Assembly (NCBI GenBank): GCA_029721435.1 | Contig: CM056587.1 | Location: 18,422,667 to 18,486,666 of the forward strand | Length of the DNA stretch: 64,000 nucleotides | Source: Gymnothorax reevesii | Lineage: Eukaryota > Chordata > Actinopteri > Anguilliformes > Muraenidae | Reading direction: 5' to 3' | Shown: positions 1-14,136 of the stretch, piece after piece | Numbering within the stretch: the first letter of the stretch is position 1 | Layout: every line of letters begins with the position of its first letter | Notes under the pieces: generated by a model | What the model saw: only the letters and a program-made list of their open reading frames with translations | What the model was told of the DNA's origin: nothing | Database searches by the model: none | Position numbers and translations under genes: made by a program

Positions 1-690
1 GCAGATACTCAGCACTGTGTGATTATTCCAGACTCTGTGGTACTGCAGATCCTCAGCACTGTGTGATTATTCCAGACTCTGTGGTACTGCAGATCCTCAT
101 CACTGTGTGATTATTCCAGACTCTGTGGTACTGCAGATACTCAGCACTGTGTGATTATTCCAGACTCTGTGGTACTGCAGATACTCAGCACTGTGTCATT
201 ATTCCAGACTCTGTGGTACTGCATATACTCAGCACTGTGTGATTATTCCAGACTCTGTGGTACTGCAGATCCTCAGCACTGTGTGATTATTCCAGACTCT
301 GTGGTACTGCAGATACTCAGCACTGTGTGATTATTCCAGACTCTGTGGTTCTGCAGATACTCAGCACTGTGTGATTATTCCAGACTCTGTGGTACTGAAG
401 ATACTCAGCACTGTGTGATTATTCCAGACTCTGTGGTACTGCAGATACTCAGCACTGTGTGATTATTCCAGACTCTGTGGTACTGCAGATACTCAGCACT
501 GTGTGATTATTCCAGACTCTGTGGTACTGCAGATACTCAGCACTGTGTGATTATTCCAGACTCTGTGGTACTGAAGATACTCAGCACTGTGTGATTATTC
601 CAGACTCTGTGGTACTGCAGATACTCAGCACTGTGTGATTATTCCAGACTCTGTGGTACTGCAGATACTCAGCACTGTGTGATTATTCTA
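1..690. repeat. Minisatellite, 44-bp unit, about 15.7 copies
   Basis: A head-to-tail array whose unit is 44 bp long and begins GCAGATACTCAGCACTGTG. Copies differ by single substitutions, such as GATCCTC for GATACTC, CATATAC for CAGATAC, and GAAG for GCAG. The array is already under way at base 1 and ends at about 690, where the last copy runs into unique sequence, so its true length is unknown. It lies far upstream in the presumed 5' intron of FRMPD4. No coding role is visible. Confidence 0.97.
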
Positions 691-3600
691 GACACGGCTC
701 CAGTCCCCTGTCTTCTCATGTGCACACGGAATACTGATTCCCTTTCCTACCGCTGCTTTGAGCAGACAAATGCTCCTCATTCTGGCATACATACATGCTC
801 TCACACACACACACAAACACACACACTTTCCAGAAAAGTTTCTCTTCCAAAGATTTTGGCTTTTGAGACCATACAGTTTGTGAAGATGATCATTCCATGC
901 AACTACTGGTCCATAAGTTCATAAAATGTCAAGCTAAAATAAAATTTTAGCTTGTAAAATTTGGTTGTACAATGAGTTGTTTTGATTCACTTTGTCTTCA
1001 TCAACAGGCTGCTAAGTAAACATTTTCCAGCTTCCTTGTATAAATCCAAACCACAGCATCAGCAGTACTGCTTCTGTGATGTAAACATTCTCTGACTATA
1101 CCTGTGTTTCAGAACTTGACAGCCCTTGTTCAGAACACATAATGTCAACATATTATCTGAGTGCTACCAGCAAGGTAGAACAGCAGATTACGCTGTTTTC
1201 ACCAGTTATGGTTTTACCTATATGATTTTTTGATCAAAGATAAACAAAACAGGAAAGATGAAACAATGACGGTTCAATCAGGAGAGACTCAAGTGAAATT
1301 AAAAAAGTATTTATTATGCTTTGAGCATAAGGGGTAACATGTTTAGAATCAAAACAAGTCTTTGGCGCTTGGACTCTTCGGGAAGACTTGTAGAGCAGGA
1401 CCACTGCTCGAAGCAGCAGCAGGAAATCCCCCGAAGAGTCCAGACACTGGTGGCGGTGGTGGCTGAAGACTGTAGAAGCTGGAGTGGCAAAATGGGAGGT
1501 CCGATGAGTAGGGTGGCGTTGGGGCAGAGGATGGTCGGCGAGTGGCAGCATGGGTGAACTAGGGCAGAGAAAATGACATTTTTTTTAAAAAGACAGCAGC
1601 AGAATGATTGGCTAGCGACTCGACTGAGGTGTGCCCCGGTTGGATAAAAGAGATCAGCTGCTACGCTAGCTGACTGCTCAATTGACAGCCCCGGATATTG
1701 GCTGCGGAGAATCACGAGTGAACATGCACGAATAAAATAGACAGGGTTGACGAACGCAAAAAAGAGAGTCTTCCTGACTGAACTTTCGCTAAGCTTCATT
1801 TGTTTAACCTCAATTTTAAGCTCTGCAATGTCTTTTTCCTGTGCTGTCGTTTAAAGTAATGGACCTGATGTATCTGTCTCCAGTGATTAGCTGGATCTGA
1901 TATTAGAAGTAACAGCACTGCTGGGAGGAGTGCCAGCATTCGGATCCTCCTTTTGATTTTAGTTTTTAGATTGTAAGACCATCTGTGTTCCAGATACCAT
2001 CTGCTTCAGAAACTCATTAGTGCAAATGCCAAAGCCAGGGTTTGTGTACATAACCCCTATTTAAGGTATAATAAATAAGGGAAAATTATCTTTAAAGAAA
2101 CAAGATGTGTACCATTTAGAACACCCCCATGAAAGGAATAGTCTCATTTACAAATTCATAAAAATTCTACATAGAAGATTATCTCTTTTGGTTTATAATG
2201 TAATACACACTTTGGCAAAAAAAAAGGGCCAAGCCCAAAATTGCTAAATATTTAGCTATTAATAGACTTAACAACAAAATGTTGATCAGAAAATTAGCGA
2301 GGGTTAAAGGAATGCACTCCAGAGACCTCCTGTGCCATTATTTGCTCCTCAACGTTTTCTGCAGTGAGCTGTTCAGGAAAAAGCTGGACACTGCTTCACT
2401 GTGAAGCTGAGCTGCTTCACTGTGCTAAAGACAACTTTTGGCTGAGGTGAAAGTTACATTTGAAGCATTTCACAACTTTACTCTGAACATACCAATCTAG
2501 TTTTTACATGGTATGATTCATTTCGCTGGCCCATTACTGTCAGTTGACATTAATGTGGGAGGATAAAGGTGCATGAGTATGAGTGGCGCTCAAGTTGGTC
2601 AACCCAAGAGGAAAATTTGGTGTGTTTGGGAGCCACTTATCTGAAAAAACCCTCAAGAGATCTGAATTTTTTCCATCAGGCAACCTTGTGTGTCTTCTAT
2701 CATACAAAGATTATTTGCAACTAGTAAATTTTGCATCTCATTGCCTCACTTTTCTATTACTTGCTTCCAAAATACAATTTGGGAATTTTAAAATCTCACT
2801 TAGAAATAAAATGAATCTCTCTGCCCAACTGTGTGTAATACTAAGCCGAATCAAATAAAAGTGATCGCTGGATGTAAAACATGTAGAATGCAACAAACCA
2901 GTTGGATGGGCAGATCAGACCCTGTGATGGCCGTACAGGCTTTAAGAATTTCAAACCTTGGTCTTATAAAGGCTGTGAGCCATTTTTCCATTCTCTTCAA
3001 CTAGAAGCGAGGCTGCCAAACTTGCAGTACATCAATTCAGCAGAGACGCGACACGTCTCGTGAATTACCAGTGAAGAAGAGGGAATGTTTCTTCTTGTTT
3101 CAGAATGTTGATCCATGATGGTACACAGTGCTGTCAGTTGGTATCTGAACAGTGAGGCGGTCTGAGAAAGGGCTAAAATTCCCACATGACTCACAAAATA
3201 TTGCTGTAAATGCTCAGTTATGAAAGCAGTCTCTAGTCTTATATTTTATTCAAATTTTCAACTCCAGTGTGTATCATGAGTGGCTCTGGTGGTTCTGAGG
3301 ATATGTAAGGTCTTCGCTGTCAGGGCACTTTGGTTTTGAAGGATACAACAAGGGTTGTGAGTTAATTACTTTAGATTTTGCAGTGGTAGCTCCTGTCTCA
3401 GAGTGACTCATTCACGACCCATCAAGTGCGTGTGAGTGGAGTAATATCATGTAATAAATATTTCTGGGATGTAATAGAGGAACTCTCGGGAAATAACAGG
3501 GGAAGACTGTGTTTCACTGGAACATCTAAGTTGTCAGAGGACTGAGGTTTATTTCCTTCGAAATGATGAGTTTTGTAGGCAGACTCTTAACTATAAATGC

Positions 3601-4199
3601 CTTTTGCTACAACGTTGCATTTCTTCACATTATCATTGTACTGTATTTAAAAACTAAGATTTTTTTAAAACCAATTTCCTCATTTCACCAAACTTGCAGT
3701 ATATCTGTGAAGCTGGTGAAAAATTTTTTGTTCTGCTTTTCTGTGGTACCATGTTGTGAGAAAGTGAAGTGTAATAATTCTTTGGCGCCTGGTCAGGGTA
3801 TCCACTTCTGTTACAAAATATATTGAGGAGAGCTTCCAAATTACTTCATCCTGGGCCTGATAATTCATTATTGCTGACTATCACTATTGCCATCTCTGCT
3901 GAATAAATTACTGGGAAACTGCTGTCACTAAGTCCTGCTCCAGTTGTTTGCAGCCAGTGGGCTTTTGGGTCAATATCAGAGGAATAGGAACTTGGGCATC
4001 AGAGCAGAGATTTTCTGCACCATGGAAGTTCTTGGCTTGAGATGGTCAGAATTCTGGGAAAGCAAAGAATTTCGAAGGGAGCTCGCTAGCACATGACACA
4101 TATGTTTGCAAATTCAACAGGCAAAATTAAGTGCTGGAAATAAATTTGAGCAGAGAACTGAGGTGGAAATATGAATCCCTATTGCCATAATCCCTAAGG
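691..4199. other. Presumed FRMPD4 5' intron: mostly unique sequence
   Basis: AT-rich non-coding DNA. It holds a short CA microsatellite at about 801-826 and a possible minus-strand retroelement piece at about 1285-1800, listed separately. I see no exon with convincing splice borders and no other recognisable element. Confidence 0.6.
1285..1800 (-). repeat. Possible retroelement or LTR-like fragment, minus strand
   Basis: This block is more GC-rich than its surroundings. Read on the minus strand it looks like a terminal transcribed module, with a polyadenylation-type AATAAA near its end (TTATT at about 1310-1316 on the plus strand). It also carries an internal inverted repeat built on the motif GACTCTTCGGG (about 1371 and 1427). 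Open frames here are short, overlap on both strands and match nothing I know. A solo LTR or a polyadenylated retro-insert is possible; I saw no clear terminal TG..CA or target duplication. Confidence 0.22.
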
Positions 4200-5620
4200 T
4201 TATGTGCTTTTGTGATGTACAGTTCAGGAACCACACGCAAGAGAGGGAAATCCAAAAGAAGTATGCCTTTATTGGAGCCCAAGTCAAAGCCAAAAAACAC
4301 AGGAATTGCCAAGCCACAATACAAAATTCAAAAACATTGTCGTCTAGACAGGCAGGGGTCAGAACCAGTAAGACAGATGAGCAGAGGTACAAAAACGATA
4401 AGCAAAAAGTCGCAGTCGATGAATAAAGCCAAGGGTGATACACAGGGCATCCAAACACAGAACACGTAGACATACAAAAATGGCTCGAAATCCAGAAAGA
4501 TGAAAACAATACAATGCAATGGCAAGAATCAAGGTTGGACAATCCAGTAGAAGTGAAACAATATTCAATGGCATACGAGGCACTCTGTGCAAAGTAGTAT
4601 TGATCAACGTTCTGACAAGAGCTGTGAGTGAAAAGACTCCTAATATACACACAGGGAAGGTCACATGCTATACAGGAATCAGGTGTAGGGAATCAGGCTA
4701 ATTACATTGGGAGAATCACATGAGGGAAACCCTAACCACGAAAATTGGCAAAAGACAAAATATGAACGGGAATCACACAAACAGCCTATGACATTGAAAC
4801 AGCTCCGATCCAGGAGTTCTACGTGCACAGATTACCAGTGCAGGAGAGTGATTAAGCAGGTGCGAGAGATTCTCGCTGAAGCTCAGGAGAGGACAGGGAC
4901 AGGCTGAGGGGCGGAGTATAGAACTGGGCAATTGTGGAGAGGGAAGTAGTCTAAATTAGTAGCGGTGCAACTTTACATATTAAACTAGAGTGCTCATTAG
5001 TAAGTTAATAATCTTATATACATGGAATAGTAGTGTTAGTAGTCTATGATACAAAATACAAATGTTAGTCTTGTTAGTAATCAGAACAGAAGGGCGAAGG
5101 AAGAAAACGAGATTTTGAAAGAATATTTTAAACACCGGAATTCATTTAAATCACCCAAAGTCAGTGGGCACGCAGACAGGGAAGACGGACTGAACCAACT
5201 AGATAACAAGACAGGGGAGACAAGTGCAATGGAACTGAGACATGGAATGAACCAAAAACCTGAGTGTTACAAAAACCAAAAAGAATAAATAAAAGACAAA
5301 ATCATGAACACAGAACCAGAACATAAACATGAGCAAAAACCATCACCATGACAACATTAGCTTTAGTTAGTGTCGAACCTCCTGCTTTTATACTGTAAAT
5401 TCTGGGGAAGCGCCGCCCCATTTCAATCAACCAGCTGGGTAAAGTATTCGATGGCTCAGAAATTCGATATCCCGGACGAGCCGCAAAGAAAGGTCCAAAC
5501 AACATGCAAACCCCACAAACCACGACAAAGGGAGGGTCCTGCACCGTTCACTTTCGTTATGTTTGCTAAGCAGCTCGCGTCTCCCCCCTGGAATCTCAAA
5601 ACCACGGGCACAGATAACTA
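4200..5620. repeat. A-rich interspersed-repeat-like block, family unknown
   Basis: A stretch of about 1.4 kb with strongly A-biased composition on the plus strand, unlike the AT-balanced flanks. It has many short runs such as CAAAAAC and ACACAGAACCAGAAC, and no frame longer than about 90 codons that resembles a known protein. The composition recalls remnants of large transposons common in fish genomes. I could not define termini, so both the limits and the assignment are guesses. Confidence 0.25.
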
Positions 5621-8600
5621 AAGGTAATGTACCTACTCATATAACTATAGGGATTATGGCAATAGGCCAATTTGCCAAAATGTTGAAATATCCCTTTAAG
5701 TATTCTACTTTTACCAGGAATGTCTGAATGTCCTTTGTACACTCTTAATTTTTTTAATAAGAACTTTTTTTACAAGAACGTAGAGGCTGATTAATGGCCA
5801 GAAATTAAGGACAAGTTCAGAACATCCTGAGGCTGAGCATGAGTATTAAAGTAAGGAAGCTGTATCGAGATCATAAAATTGAAACACTTGCCACGTCACC
5901 CTAATGTCCTTGATGGTGCTTTACCAGTTTCTTAAAATGGTCATTATAAAAAAGGTCATCATTGATGAAAAACCATATTCTTCAACAGGTTTCAAAATTG
6001 AAAAAATGAGAGCATTTTAAGAACATTTGAGGTGAAAACCCTCTAAAAAAAATGTAAGAACATACAGCTTCAGCCCTCAAAATAGACGCTCTTATATACA
6101 GAAGAGTGTATGCTACGTTCTCCTAGCGCTGCACCCTGGGTCCAGGTCAGAAGTGAGTTGAGTACTATCATTGGCCAGGTGCCTGTGTTAACATGAGATT
6201 GTCAGGTCAGCAAACAGTGATGAGAAAAGGGAACTCTGGGAGCTTATCCGCTCTTCCTGCCCGGCCACTGGGGCCGAGCAGAGCAGCAATAATCAGTGAT
6301 TCCAGTCCAGTTGAGTCCATACCATCCCCGCCCCCATCTCTTCAGGGCTCATGCCAAATCGGGGTTATCTAATCTGTGGTCTGTTCGCATTCTCTGGCAT
6401 GACAGACATTTATCCCTCTGGCCTTGTTCTGTACAGCTCCGCACTGCTCCGGCAGATTAATCAGAGGAGATATACAACACAGGGATGCAAAGGAGGGGAA
6501 CTGGCATGCAGTGGGACTCCTGCCCTGGAGCCCTCTGTCTGCAGGACCAAGTCATGGACAAACACGCAACACTAATGCAGGATGCCTGCAGTGCTGCTAG
6601 TCCAGTGCTGCTGGATGTTTCTCATACGGATGTTACCTGGAGGAAAATAATCTGAGAAATGTCGTGGGGAGGGTGCAGTTTTCACCGATCTGACTGCAGT
6701 GCAGGAAGAAACTCCCACGGAACTGATCTCTTGTTTTGATAAGGTCGTTCGGGTGGGAGGGTCAATGAGGGCGCATGTCAAAGTGTACGTAAAAGTTCAT
6801 GAAAGTGCATACCAGTACACAGGAAAGTGGAAAATAATAAAGATGCAGTTAGTGCATCTGTGTGTATTATAAATCTGAAGGAGAACCATTTGCAGACCAA
6901 AGAAAAAGCACAATATGCGGACAAATCCGTAACTATTTGGACAGTGAAGTCATTTTGGCTCTGCACACCTCCACAATTTGCGACTTTAAAGGAGAAGAAA
7001 AACTATGGTACAGTTACATTGCCAAATGTATATTTATATATATGAATATTTTTTTTATTCTAAAATCTTTGCATCATGCATACTGAATGTAAATGTTGGC
7101 CATAAGACGGCACAGGGAAGCCACTGTGGTGGTTCGGCTGGAAGATGATGCCGATTTCACCTGGGCTGAAAGCTTTTTTATATGAATAGGTAAAATTGTG
7201 AAAGGTCACATCAGTCAGGTTCGAATCGCCCGTTCCAATAAGAGACCCAACAGCCGCGCATCACGGCATTGTCAAGGGTTAAATATAGATTTCCAGCAAA
7301 TGATCAGTTGTAATTCAAACAACTGGTATGACTCAAAACACTCAAGGCAACTTTCAATAATTATACGGTGACTCAATACACTGGAAAAACATGTCCATTC
7401 CTCATGATGTCACGTACCAGTTTGGGCAGAATATTTCCTGTAATTTGATTGGTCATTTTCTTTTGGTTATTTTCTATGGCAGCAACAGCTGTTTTGAAGC
7501 TTCTAGGGATTATGCAGTGTTTAAACGCGGATGTCAAAATTGCATCATATGACATCACAATGACGTCCTAAAGATTTTTTATGATATTTTATATCGCCGT
7601 CAAAATGGCAGAAAAGTAGATGATTTGCACAATATTATACTACATTTATATGTACTAGTGTTATGCAAAAAATTTTGGACCTCTATAACAAAGGTCATGG
7701 CTGTGGCAGACATACGGTCACTTTTACGCAAACATCCTTCCTGGTAGCCATTTGTGAATAATGTGAAAATTTTGCCAATCGTGAAAAATAGATCACGTGA
7801 CGTCTCAATGACATTTAAGCTTGGACTGTTGAGTGCCTGCAATTTTTTTTTCTTTCTCATGGTGTGTAGAAACGGTCTATTGTTACCTTGAAAGTTCAGT
7901 ATTGAACTCTTGATACGTCAGATGAACTTTATCTTGCGTAATATTGCTTTCACTTCGTGCCTTAACTCCATTGCACACATAAATCAAATGCGGCGTATCC
8001 ATTGGTTGGGCAGATAGTGATATACTGCGCTCTTGATACTACAGATCATGCAGGCGTATTTTTCTCACCAACTGTGCCAATCCCACAACACTATGGTTAA
8101 CAATATTGTGTATGGCCAAACCGTGTCATCCAGAAACTGGTTGGGTAAAAGGTGACCTTTGTTAACATCTACAGGCAAATGTCCATGTCAAGTTGCATCT
8201 CATACTCCATATGACTCATTTTCAACTTACTTGCTCATTGATCATGTGTGTGCAATTCATGTGTTTGTTATGTTCTGGTAAGCTCAATGCAGTTGGCATT
8301 TTATGTAAAAAATAAATTGTGATGAGCTTGGATGGTCAGTCAGAAGGCCTAAACATCAATGATAATTTATATCTTGCTAAATATTTTAAAATTTGTTTGT
8401 GACAAATAGCCAGTCAAAAAGAATGAAATGGCCAGTATCTGATTGCATCTAGGATTTACCGTTTAGTTTTCTATTCATGTATCTTGCTAAACGTACATGT
8501 GCTGTATTCTGGTCAATTGGAACTTTGTTGACGCAAGCATGTCATTATCTGTTTACAATAACATACGTACATGGCCTTGCTGAAATACTGGTAAACCTGA

Positions 8601-8864
8601 CTGCCAATGAGCAATATGAAAAAGTATCACTCTTGACTGTGCCGTATAGTTCATCATATAAAGTCTTATTTGTGTCAGTACAACATCATAACATGATGCA
8701 CGATGTTGGGTTTGACTCATTTAATCACGTATGTCTCAGGGAAATATTCTTGTCTTTAAATTATAATATTTCCTCTCACTTTACGCATATGCCTGAGCCA
8801 ATCATCATCGGCAATGGTCTTTCAGCAAGACATCAGTCAGCCTTTGGTTCACCTTTCATTCATA
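5621..8864. other. Intronic or upstream DNA, nothing recognised
   Basis: AT-rich sequence with no exon, RNA gene or repeat that I can support. A pol III B-box-like string GGTTCGAATCG occurs at about 7219 but has no matching A box at the usual distance. Confidence 0.5.
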
Positions 8865-9640
8865 TTGTTTTCTTTGCCCTCTTAATTTTCACTTTCATTA
8901 TGTGCCTTATAAATAATGCTTATAAAATGGTGGTAGGGTCACATTTGAAGGGGACGGTTAAGGGATATTCTTACATGTGCAAATATTTTCCTTGTGTGGG
9001 ATGGAATACAAATAATTAACTTCAGTGTCACATTTGTTTTAATATCACGAGTGCCATTTTGTATATGGTTTAAATAGCCCACATCTATCCATGCAAAATT
9101 CATTACCCAGTGAATTATCCTCTACTCCCCAAACCCTTCCATGTTCTAGAGAGAGACTAGAGGCAGCCGTGTCCTCCACTAGCATGAGGAGCTCTCTGTT
9201 CGATGCCCCCCCTCCCAGTGGATCTGGTCTTCCACCTGCTTGATGTGGATTTTTGCTTCCCTCTTCACCTCACATCATTGAACCTGCTAACTACATTTAA
9301 GCACGGTTCTCAGAGGACTAAAGGAGCCAGCAATCACGCAAGTTAGGTGTTTGTCCTTCACCTGATGAAATTATCATTTTGCTATGGCATTAATGCACCA
9401 GTTTCAAAAGGAAAGATAACAGCAGCTGGCCTGAGAGCAACCAAACCTCCAACACACCCACAGGTAATTAATTCGTCAGAGACCAACCTTTTGACAACAG
9501 TGCCAAAGTTGTGTTATTAGCCTCTGCAATGAAATAACCTGAATGGAATCAGACACACCCTGTTTTGACCTGCAGCACAGGTAGCACTTGCATTTGCTGA
9601 CTGCGTATAGCTCGTCAAATTAGGGTGCCATATCTTCTCA
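8865..9640. repeat. Diverged direct duplication, copy A
   Basis: This segment is collinear with 11665-12440 over about 770 bp, at a nearly constant offset of about 2800-2806 bases. Shared landmarks in the same order include ATTTTCACTT (8885 and 11691), CTCTTCACCTCACATCATT (9261 and 12061), TCACCTGATGAAA, and GCACTTG followed by TTTGCTGACTGC (9584 and 12388). Indels are small and divergence is considerable. Neither copy shows transposon ends. It could be a duplicated regulatory segment or two copies of an old unlisted repeat. Confidence 0.85.
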
Positions 9641-9859
9641 CTTATAAATAAAATAATGAGGGAATAACACTTACCATGGCCATGGAATAGCTGAGCGCCT
9701 TAAAAAGGGTAGTCCACATGTGTAAAATGTGTCATAATTCCCGCACTGTTTCCCCAACTTAGATGTTAATGATATCACATTAATGACCCTTGAGCTCATT
9801 CTCATTAATTAATTTCAACTTTGATAAGGATGGTAGACTGTTAAAATTTAGATAATTTT

Positions 9860-10348
9860 GCTGCTGGATTAGCTCACGACGTAAAGGCACCGCATTGCGG
9901 AGCAGTAGTGGCAACCACAGCGCGGGTTCGATCCCTGGTCATACCAGCCGGAGATCGGCAGCTTTTTCCGAGCAGCATAGATGGCTAAGCGCTGCACGGA
10001 TGCAAATTAGGAAGAGACTGCCGGGATGGGATACAATGAATGGTTGCTTTGTTCGTTGCTCAAGCGCCACTTGTTGGTCAGCCAAGCGCACGTCAGTGAG
10101 ATTCTCAGCTTGCTCATGTTCGGGTATCCTCCGCCCTCGTTCTGAACTTGCATAGTTTTGACCAATGAGCATAAAGAAGCAGTGGCTGACAGGCGCGTGC
10201 TTCGGAGAAGAGCCACAAACTATCTTCGATCTCCCAAGTTGGCAACATAGGGTCCCATATGTGCAAGCCATGTACATAGTTCTCGATTTTGTATTCCAGA
10301 TTTGGGTGGGATTGGAGATGCCAAATCTAAAAAAAAAAAAAAAAAAGC
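9860..10348 (+). mobile_element. tRNA-derived SINE, full length, with target duplication
   Basis: The 5' end is tRNA-like. An A-box-like stretch (TAGCTCACGACG, about 9871) is followed by a B-box, GGTTCGATCCC, near 9925. About 350 bp of family-specific body and an A-run tail at about 10330-10346 follow. It is flanked by a 14-bp target duplication with one mismatch: ATTTAGATAATTTT at 9846-9859 and ATTTACATAATTTT at 10349-10362. This is the signature of LINE-driven retrotransposition. The body and 3' tail match a second copy at about 31525-31925, so this is a real family. Overlapping open frames are incidental. Confidence 0.85.
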
Positions 10349-10362
10349 ATTTACATAATTTT

Positions 10363-11664
10363 ATCAAAGTCAAAATATTTATGACTTGACTGAAAGTACC
10401 AAGGCACATATATATTATGAAAATTGTTTAGAAAGTTTTAAACTGCTGACGATTTGTTGTTGTACAGTACAATGCTCGAACAAAAAATGTATTTATAAAG
10501 CTATAATCAGCAGAACCCTCTTGTTTTTTTTTTTTTTATATAGCTGTGATCTGATAAATATTAGCTTACATTTGATTCTGACTTAACATGGACTTAATCA
10601 CTGTGTACTTAATAAAAGAAAGTGGAGCGGTGTCAGTTTCCATAGTAATGCAATCCTTTTGGTATCTGATTTGTGAAATTAATGGACTGTGGTTAACAGT
10701 GAAGATGTACAGAGAATCAAAGAATTTCACGTTCCATTTTCATGTCTTTAAAACAGATAAAAGAATCAAATCTTCTCCCCTCTTCCTCTATCGTGATGAA
10801 TTCACTCATTTTATTTCTGCTCAGTGATTCCTAATTCTTTCCCACATGCCCTTTGCCCTGTTCATTAACTTTTAAGTAGTTATTCATGGTATTTCTGTAT
10901 CTTCTCTCGGCCTGACAATTTATTTTCATGCCCTGTAGCAGATATACGCCTCAGATCTTATTCTCAGACACCATTATATTCTACCGTACTTTAACCCATA
11001 CTTCCAAGAACTTTAACTGAAAATGTAATTAAATAAAATTTTATTGTTTTGTTTTTTTAATGTAAATATCTTTGCTGTTACGCATTCTTGTCATAAATGC
11101 ACTTGCATTACATCAAAAAATGTAAGTTAATAAGGGGCAGGTTTATCAAAACCTTTTGTGTGTAGAAAATCACTCATGCAAAACTAATAAAATGGCCCCT
11201 CAGTTAATTGGTTTTGCAAGTGCTGGATGGTTTTGCACATGAAAAATGTCTGAGTAAATCTGGCTGTAAACCTTATTTTTCGCAGGATAATTTTGCCGTC
11301 TGAATTATCTGTTCTGTTCCATGTCGTATTCGGCTCCTCCCTTTGGCTGCTTGTTATTCTCCACTGATTTTTAATTCTGGAAGCAAATTATTCATTAAAC
11401 AAATCCGAGAAAAATATGCCTGCATGAGCTGTATTATTCTCGTATTAGTTTCTACTAAATTATCAGTTGAAGGGACGTGGGTTGAACTGCACATTAAGGG
11501 GTGTGTCAATGCATAAAGCTGGTGTTTTGCCCGTTTTGTATCACAGACCTCATTTGCATTTTGACTCATCCAAACCACGTTTTAACACAAACGCTGTCGC
11601 TCTAGGGTAGTTTCATGGGACTGAATCTCATCTGGCGGAGCTTCTATGAAATGAATGGATATCA
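10363..11664. other. Non-coding sequence, nothing recognised
   Basis: AT-rich unique-looking DNA between the SINE and copy B of the intronic duplication. It has poly-T runs at about 10521-10535. No exon or element is supported. Confidence 0.5.
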
Positions 11665-12440
11665 TTAATATCCTTTTATTTACCTTTTTAATTTTCACTT
11701 TTGTCATATACCCTTTACATAAAGCCAACAAACTAGTGGTGGGGTTTACTGGGAAGGGAAGGGTGAGGGAGTGTTTTCTTTCTGTGGGGTGAAATACAAA
11801 TACTTTAGTTAACCTCAGTCTCACTCTTCTTTCAGAACCATGAGTCTTCTCTTGTATACAGTATAAATGGTCCACAAATTTTCATACAAAATGCATTACC
11901 ACGTAATCAATCAACCTGTATGCCACCCCAGGCCCCTCCATGCTCTCTTTGGGGAGGAAAGAGGCAGCTGTGTCTTTCGGTGGTGTGAGGGGCTTCCTCT
12001 TAGATGCTCCCCCTCTAGTGGGTTTGGCCTCCCACCTGCTGGATGTTGGTTGTCTCTTTCCTCTTCACCTCACATCATTAAACCACTGACTGCATTTTAA
12101 TACAGTTCTCAGGGGACGGACGGAGTTGGCGGTAAGGCAAGTTAGGTGCTTCTTCTTCACCTGATGAAACCAGTTAGCAATGGTGTTTGTGCCTTTGTTT
12201 TAAATGGAATGACAACGGCTGATCTGATTGGCCTTAATGGAATTAAACCCCCCACCACACCCCCATGTAATTAATTTGTCTTTGACCAACTCTTTGGACA
12301 CCAACGCCACAATTCTGCCATCCAGGCGAGTCACAAAATTGCCACAATGGAATTTGATATGCCCAGCTTTCATCTACAAAACTGTTAGCACTTGCGTTTG
12401 CTGACTGCATTTAGGTCGTCAAATTTGGACCTTGTGTCTT
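11665..12440. repeat. Diverged direct duplication, copy B
   Basis: This is the partner of 8865-9640, in the same orientation. Order and spacing of shared blocks are kept along the full length, ending at the GTCGTCAAATT-type block (about 9614 and 12416). It has no flanking TIR or A-rich tail. The two copies are separated by about 2 kb, which includes the younger SINE at 9860-10348. The SINE sits just beyond copy A and has no counterpart beyond copy B. Confidence 0.85.
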
Positions 12441-13932
<1,492 letters not shown>

Positions 13933-14136
13933 TGAATGACTCAAGCCTTGTATTCTGCACGCCGGAAGAGAATACGAGTTAATGTTCTGATGAATTAGAC
14001 TGCAAACAAATCCATCTCATGCAGGTGTTCTCGTCTTTTTATGAGGCTGGGAATATTTTTTTCTCCCAAGTACAGATGTTTAAGCGCTTTCAGGCACTTA
14101 AGTCACTCTCAGTCGCTAAGTTCATGTAGTTGAATA

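Noticed and set aside
1..690. CRISPR-like repeat array
   Set aside because: The 44-bp units are directly adjacent with no unique spacers, and the context is a vertebrate genome. It is a minisatellite.
4114..4664. 178- and 101-codon minus-strand frames as genes
   Set aside because: They overlap each other, are rich in Cys, Phe and Ser as expected from the inverse of A-rich DNA, and match no family.
7205..7260. SINE or tRNA from the B-box-like GGTTCGAATCG
   Set aside because: No A box at the usual distance, no tail and no target duplication.
8477..9019. 180-codon open frame as a gene
   Set aside because: It resembles no known protein, has no splice or promoter context, and its 3' part lies in the duplicated segment whose other copy is not open.
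9939..10409. 156-codon minus-strand frame
   Set aside because: It lies almost entirely within the SINE on the opposite strand and ends in the poly-A complement.
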